Shown: positions 60,161-64,000 of the stretch, in pieces
Layout: each line of letters begins with the position of its first letter
How positions within the stretch are numbered: the stretch's first letter is position 1
Source of the DNA: Ethanoligenens sp047722935
GTDB lineage: Bacteria; Bacillota; Clostridia; Oscillospirales; Ethanoligenentaceae
Direction of reading: 5' to 3'
Assembly: GCA_047722935.1 (NCBI GenBank)
Contig: JBDNZS010000011.1
Span: forward strand, 1-64,000
DNA: 64,000 nucleotides
The notes under the pieces: model-generated
What the model was told of the DNA's origin: nothing
Seen by the model: the letters and a program-made list of their open reading frames with translations, nothing else
The model's database searches: none
Translations under genes and position numbers: made by a program

Positions 60161-60628
60161 ATGCGCAAAGGCTGGGACGCGGTTCGGCGCGTCCTCAAAT
60201 CCAAACGCGGCGAGGGGTACGTCGATGCCGCCGTTTTCATGCTGCTCACCGGCATGACATTGGCGCTGGCGGTATCCATTTTCGGCGTAAACTGGCGCAA
60301 AACCACCGCGCAGGATTACGCGGATTACGCCGCAAGGCAAATCAGCGCGGACGGGGCGTTCTCCGCCGCGACTGTTCAAAAGGTCGCCCGCGTGGCGGGT
60401 AGCGGGCATTTTTCCATTGAGGTCAAGACGGACGACGGATACGACGTGTTGGTGCCGGTGACGACCGGCTCGTCCCTCTCCGCCAAAGAAATTCAGGAGG
60501 GCACGGCGTTTTCGGTCTACCTCACGTCCCTTGACCGGAACGCTATCGGCGTGGGCGGCCTCAAAACCGACAGTGTCACCGTCTACGGCGCGGCGAACGG
60601 CGTGTCGCAGCATTATTGGAAAGGGTGA
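60161..60628 (+). CDS. DUF4320 / TadE-like pseudopilin
   Basis: A 155-residue protein with a basic leader, the junction KRGEGYVDAAV and a hydrophobic helix (FMLLTGMTLALAVSIFGVNW, about 25-44), then a soluble domain of about 100 residues (ending SVTVYGAANGVSQHYW). The leader-helix layout matches the Flp-like gene before it (GEMYVD versus GEGYVD), so both are probably cleaved by the TadV-like peptidase. DUF4320 proteins are found in this position in related elements. It ends 6 bases before the next gene's start. Confidence 0.8.
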   Translation: MRKGWDAVRRVLKSKRGEGYVDAAVFMLLTGMTLALAVSIFGVNWRKTTAQDYADYAARQISADGAFSAATVQKVARVAGSGHFSIEVKTDDGYDVLVPVTTGSSLSAKEIQEGTAFSVYLTSLDRNAIGVGGLKTDSVTVYGAANGVSQHYWKG

Positions 60629-60633
60629 GCACA

Positions 60634-61179
60634 GTGCGGAAACGGCTTTTTCATGTGCTGCGGGAAAAGCGCGGCAGCATGGGCGTGTTCACCGCCGCGT
60701 TCCTGACCAGCCTGCTCCTGATGCTGGCTTTCAGCGTGGAGTTGTGGCGGCTGCATACGCTTTCCACCGGCGTCTATGACGCCATGCGCTCCGGCACGGA
60801 AACATCGGTCACGGACAACGCCCCCACCCTTTACGCGGCGGAGGCCGATATGGCCGGGAGCGCCTACGCCTACACCGCGTCCGGCTGGCAGGCCGATGTG
60901 GATACCAGCGCCGTCACCGATATGCTGACAAACCACCTCGGGCTGCGGCAAAACGGCTCTGATTGGATTCGGTACGACGCAAACGGGCATGAGTTGTACC
61001 GGCTGGCAGATGTGGAGGTGCAGGTGTCCGATCCGTTCGCGCCGTCCGGCGACCCGTCCGCCGCGCCGATGTTCACCATCACCGTGACCTATACCCTCAG
61101 AACCACATGGCAGTCCGGGATTATGCTGCCGGTATCCGTACCCATGCGGATCTGCGAGGGCATCGGCGGAAAGTTTTAA
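60634..61179 (+). CDS. TadE-like pseudopilin
   Basis: 181 residues from GTG 60634, which follows AAAGGGTG; in-frame TTG/GTG codons slightly upstream are alternatives. Leader VRKRLFHVLREKRGSMGVF, hydrophobic helix (TAAFLTSLLLMLAFSVELW, about 20-38), then a soluble domain rich in Thr/Ala/Asp ending with the VTYTLRTTWQSGIMLPVSVPM strand region. The RGSMGVFTA junction resembles TadE/TadG minor pilins. It is the last gene of the pilus operon before a convergent gene. Confidence 0.75.
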   Translation: MRKRLFHVLREKRGSMGVFTAAFLTSLLLMLAFSVELWRLHTLSTGVYDAMRSGTETSVTDNAPTLYAAEADMAGSAYAYTASGWQADVDTSAVTDMLTNHLGLRQNGSDWIRYDANGHELYRLADVEVQVSDPFAPSGDPSAAPMFTITVTYTLRTTWQSGIMLPVSVPMRICEGIGGKF

Positions 61180-61188
61180 CCGGGCCGA

Positions 61189-61851
61189 TTACTCCGCTTT
61201 TTCGTGCTTATATTCAATGATGAAATGGCTGTGCGGTAAAAAGGTGATGCTTGCGTATTCTCCCGCGTGCAGCGTTTCCCATGACGTACTGAACGACTGA
61301 CCTGCCATATCAAAATTCCATGATGAGTGCCTTGAATGAATCCAGTAAGAATCCGTGACTTGCGCACTGAACGTAGTTGGGTGGCCTGTAATTGCGTACG
61401 GTATGTCCTGAATACTCGGTAAAACCATCCACAGCAAAATAAGGATGCCGAAAGCAAACAGCAGCAATGACAGGAACGCCCCAAGAACAATCCCTTTCAC
61501 TCCAGAAAAACGTTTGAAACTATCCGCATACAGAAAGAGCGGCCTGCTTTTTTGTCTGCCATATGGGGCGGACGAGTAATGCCAGGGATCGTTTTTCCTC
61601 TTAATCAACGAAATGAAATAGATAAACGACGTCATAAGGAATAGTACGGTCAAGAGAATTCCGAAAACCGTTCTAAGGGAAAAAGCCACATATCTTAGCA
61701 CAATCCAGAAGGTGTTAGCGGAATCGGCATTCACCGGGTCGGAATACCAAATATAAATGCAGGACGCAACGATTGCGACAATCAGGGCAACTAAGAAGGG
61801 AGGATTTCTATACCAAGCGACCTTTTGGTTTCTATATGGGTAAACGGGCAT
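61189..61851 (-). CDS. Membrane protein of unknown function, opposite strand
   Basis: 220 residues with three hydrophobic segments (about 17-35, 52-78 and 121-146) and a C-terminal soluble domain of about 75 residues (TFSAQVTDSYWIHSR, then SFSTSWETLHAGEYASITFLP). No family is recognised. It is AT-richer than its neighbours, lies on the opposite strand between the pilus operon and DUF6674, and has a TATACT -10 box at 61899-61904 on the minus strand. It looks like later cargo; a role in immunity or surface interference cannot be judged from sequence. Confidence 0.7.
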   Translation of the reverse strand: MPVYPYRNQKVAWYRNPPFLVALIVAIVASCIYIWYSDPVNADSANTFWIVLRYVAFSLRTVFGILLTVLFLMTSFIYFISLIKRKNDPWHYSSAPYGRQKSRPLFLYADSFKRFSGVKGIVLGAFLSLLLFAFGILILLWMVLPSIQDIPYAITGHPTTFSAQVTDSYWIHSRHSSWNFDMAGQSFSTSWETLHAGEYASITFLPHSHFIIEYKHEKAE

Positions 61852-61973
61852 TTGTATCCGTCCTATCTTTCAGTAAAATCGATGCGTTGTTAAAAAACAG
61901 TATATCACGTTATTTTGCTTTTTGTGTGAATTTCAGCTACATGTAATCCGCTTTAAAATGGGAGGTAAATTTT

Positions 61974-62759
61974 ATGGCAACCACCGTATCACCCCGCCCG
62001 CTGGCGGACAACCGAGAAGTCGCGGCGCTCCTGCGCTACATGATTCAGCATCAGCAGAAACAGACCCACGAAGATTTTACCGCGCTGCTCAAAACAGTAT
62101 CTGTACTTGAGGAACAGTTGCGGGCGACGAATGCGGAGCTGCGCACGGTCAAGCGCGAGTTGAATACCGTGCGCAGCAGCCTGACGCCCGCCCAGCGTAC
62201 CTCCGGCGAACGCCTTGTCAAAGCGGCGGAAACGGCGCTCCGGCAGGCGGGCGAACAGCTCCGCGGCATCCGGGAAAAGATCGTGCAGGCGGCGAAAAAG
62301 ACGTTGGAAGCTGTCCGGCAGACAGGTATTTCCGGCCTGAACGGCCTTTCCAATCTGCTCGGCGTCCGCAAATCCCTGCGCGCTCTGAAAGCGCAAATGA
62401 GCTGGACGGCGGACACGCTGGAAACCGGTATTTCCCGCATGGAAGCCGCCGGAAAGGAACTGCACGGCGCGGGTGAGCACCTGCGCAACATTGGGCGCGC
62501 CCTCGCGGGTAAGGAGCCGCTGGTAAAGCAGGCCGAGAAACAGGCGGCAGCGCTGGTCCCGCTGCGCTCCCTTGCCGGGACGTTCCGCAAAATGGAGACG
62601 CGCGCCGGTCACGCGCTCGGTGCTCTGAATAAGTTGGAACGCGCGGCAGAGGTGAAAAAGCCGTCCGTGCGGGGAACGCTCAAAAATCTGGAGAGCAAAC
62701 AGGCTGCCGCCAAAGCCCCGGCCCGCGAAAACGTGCCCCGAAAAGAAGCGGCGCTCTAA
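61974..62759 (+). CDS. DUF6674-like coiled-coil protein
   Basis: A 261-residue, almost wholly helical protein: opening PLADNREVAALLRYMIQHQQ (read from residue 9), a coiled coil (VLEEQLRATNAELRTVKREL, about 45-70), then basic helices to the end. It has no signal peptide or membrane helix. Proteins of this kind are annotated as DUF6674 in clostridial conjugative elements; the function is unknown. ATG follows GGGAGG. Confidence 0.75.
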   Translation: MATTVSPRPLADNREVAALLRYMIQHQQKQTHEDFTALLKTVSVLEEQLRATNAELRTVKRELNTVRSSLTPAQRTSGERLVKAAETALRQAGEQLRGIREKIVQAAKKTLEAVRQTGISGLNGLSNLLGVRKSLRALKAQMSWTADTLETGISRMEAAGKELHGAGEHLRNIGRALAGKEPLVKQAEKQAAALVPLRSLAGTFRKMETRAGHALGALNKLERAAEVKKPSVRGTLKNLESKQAAAKAPARENVPRKEAAL

Positions 62760-62840
62760 ATCGACAACCTTGTGTGATGTGGGAAAGGGTGGTAGCATGG
62801 GCTTGTAATCAGGAAACAAACGCGCAGGGAGGATGCCGTT

Positions 62841-63125
62841 ATGAGAATTTACGCAAAGATTTTGTTTTTCCCGGTCGTGGTGGCGCTGACGATTCTGGTG
62901 GCGGTCTGCCGCTTCATATGTTCGTTTTCAGGGATGGTGCTGGCCGTGCTGGCGGGGCTTCTGTTCTTGGTCGGCCTCGGCACGCTCACCCTTTTGCGCG
63001 ACCCGCGCGGAAGCGTCGTTTCCTTCGTGCTGGCCTTTCTGATCAGCCCCTACGGCATCCCCCTGTTTCTGAACTGGCTGGTGGATAAGCTCGACGATCT
63101 GAGCTATGCGATCAAAGGCATCTGA
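62841..63125 (+). CDS. CD1845-family small membrane protein
   Basis: A 94-residue protein beginning MRIYAKILFFPVVVALTIL, with three hydrophobic segments and the ending FLISPYGIPLFLNWLVDKLDDLSYAI, the family signature. It is a paralogue of the protein at 23842-24132 but closer to the usual CD1845 sequence. ATG follows GGGAGG. It lies between DUF6674 and a secreted protein. Confidence 0.88.
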   Translation: MRIYAKILFFPVVVALTILVAVCRFICSFSGMVLAVLAGLLFLVGLGTLTLLRDPRGSVVSFVLAFLISPYGIPLFLNWLVDKLDDLSYAIKGI

Positions 63126-63153
63126 CACAAAATAAATATAATGCGTTCGACGG

Positions 63154-63184
63154 GCGTCCCTTCACACACGGAGGGGCGCTTTTT
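63154..63184 (+). terminator. Terminator after CD1845-family gene
   Basis: GCG-CCC/GGG-CGC type stem (63154-63161 and 63172-63179, one mismatch) followed by TTTTT. Confidence 0.6.
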
Positions 63185-63216
63185 CGCGCGCATTTTTTTA
63201 ACAGGTGGTGAGGTAT

Positions 63217-64000
63217 TTGAAATTCGGAAAATTCCTGCTGGCCGCGCTGCATAAACCCACGGTGCGGAAAACGGCGTTGTTCTTATGCGCCGGGTTTGCC
63301 GTGGCGCTTGTTCTGGCGTCGCACAGCGTTGCCAGCGCAGCAACCGCGCAGGAATATGACTACCAGTGGGGCATCACGGACTGGCTTTCCAACAATCCCG
63401 GCTACTACGAAGGAATGTTGGAAGCCCACAACGAACGGGATATGCCGCCCCGGTACGACATCCCCGGCCACGGGCTGGAGTTCAGCGACGCAAACCGGCC
63501 CCTAGACCCTCGATTTACCCCGTATTCGTTCGACGAGGCGATCAGCGATTCCAGCGCCTACGCCCGCGATAGCTGGGGCAATTTCATTCAGGGCGGCTGG
63601 TACCTCACGCCGTCCTCCGCCCGCAAATGGGATACGGCGGGCGTCAACGACAGCGTGGTTCAGGGCTGGGAATACAACGCGGGCGGATGGATGAGCATGA
63701 ACGGCATCGTCAACCATTACCAGCGGTGGGCATCGTATCTCTACCAGCGGCCCAAGCCGACCTATACCGGCGCATCGGCGCTCAACGACGACGGTTCTAC
63801 GCCCTATCGGGACACTTTTGGGCGCTACTGGTATAAGGAAGGTAACGTCGTGCGGGTGGAATCCACGGCCCACGATCTGGAGGGCTTTGTCCGCAATTTT
63901 ACGATTGCCTTGCGCGACGGCTCCGGTCAGGGCATCGGCGCGACCTTCAATTTCTGTTCATGGAGCGGAAGCCTGAACGACCGGAACACGTCCCTTTTCA
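63217..64000 (+). CDS. Secreted protein of the conjugative element, runs off the window
   Basis: An open frame from TTG 63217 (AGGTGGTGAGG upstream) to the last base, at least 261 codons. Basic start (KFGKFLLAALHKPTVRK), a signal-peptide helix (TALFLCAGFAVALVLASHSVA) with a likely cut near SAATAQ, then an exported domain rich in Trp, Tyr, Gly and Asp (YDYQWGITDWLSNNPGYYEG; SARKWDTAGVNDSVVQGWEY). No family is recognised. Extracellular, and following the Tad-like genes, it may be an adhesin or channel accessory; the C-terminus is outside the window. Confidence 0.7.
   Translation, partial: MKFGKFLLAALHKPTVRKTALFLCAGFAVALVLASHSVASAATAQEYDYQWGITDWLSNNPGYYEGMLEAHNERDMPPRYDIPGHGLEFSDANRPLDPRFTPYSFDEAISDSSAYARDSWGNFIQGGWYLTPSSARKWDTAGVNDSVVQGWEYNAGGWMSMNGIVNHYQRWASYLYQRPKPTYTGASALNDDGSTPYRDTFGRYWYKEGNVVRVESTAHDLEGFVRNFTIALRDGSGQGIGATFNFCSWSGSLNDRNTSLF

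Overview
The window looks like a Clostridia (Firmicutes; probably an Oscillospiraceae or Ruminococcaceae type gut anaerobe) chromosome segment occupied by a large integrative and conjugative element (ICE) of the Tn1549 / C. difficile CTn family. The evidence is a dense set of protein families known mainly from such elements: TnpW, TnpV, TTRAP, CD1107, CD1108, CD1110-type VirB4, CD1112-type VirB6, Maff2, CD1845, DUF3848/3849, DUF4315 and a very large SNF2-helicase/methylase. Strong AGGAGG ribosome sites, frequent TTG/GTG starts and ATGA stop-start overlaps fit Firmicutes. The backbone is GC-rich, while several cargo genes (agrBD, caspase, ABC/two-component cluster, an isolated membrane protein) are visibly AT-richer.

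Layout. 1-0.8 kb: AT-rich agrB plus a short unlisted agrD-like peptide gene with Ser in place of Cys. 1.0-7.4 kb: two head-to-head mobile units with the same plan (sigma-like ORF, structured noncoding leader, small TnpW-like ORF, large serine recombinase). The first has two overlapping intact recombinases; the second is cut off after its catalytic domain. 7.9-14.7 kb (minus strand): a MerR-controlled export cluster (two ABC transporters) followed by an OmpR-type regulator and a histidine kinase. 14.9-21.9 kb: an XRE regulator, a hairpin-rich region that could hold oriT, and a complete type I restriction-modification system (hsdM-hsdS-hsdR) led by its own XRE regulator. 22-46.4 kb (minus strand): the transfer module, read from high to low coordinates: VirB6, PrgI, VirB4, CD1108 peptidase, DUF4315, CD1107, a Cys-rich protein (broken by an assembly gap), TopB, [YjdF cargo on the plus strand], small proteins, ArdC-like antirestriction protein, TTRAP, [caspase-like cargo], the giant helicase/methylase (with a TnpV gene nested in another frame), DUF3848/3849, MobC, CD1845 and relaxase. 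46.5-48.1 kb: a scar with the 3' end of a Maff2 gene, a 22-bp inverted repeat and an N-terminally truncated serine recombinase. 48.3-64 kb (plus strand): the maintenance and surface module, comprising toprim/DUF3991, ParA, ParB, RepA_N initiator with iteron-like repeats, BRO-type protein, and a Tad-like pilus operon (TadV, CpaB, TadZ-like, TadA, TadB, TadC, Flp-like pilin, two pseudopilin-like proteins). A TipA-type MerR cassette interrupts the pilus operon. After it come DUF6674, a second CD1845 protein and a secreted protein that runs off the end.

How it fits together: relaxase and MobC would nick and carry one strand; the VirB4/VirB6/PrgI/CD1108 machinery would form the Gram-positive conjugation channel; TopB, helicase/methylase and ArdC-like proteins would process and protect the transferred DNA; RepA/ParA/ParB would maintain the excised circle; and the Tad-like apparatus may aid cell contact. 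The coupling protein VirD4 is not in the window. It would be expected next to Maff2, which is where the scar lies and where gene direction flips, so an inversion or insertion there is likely.
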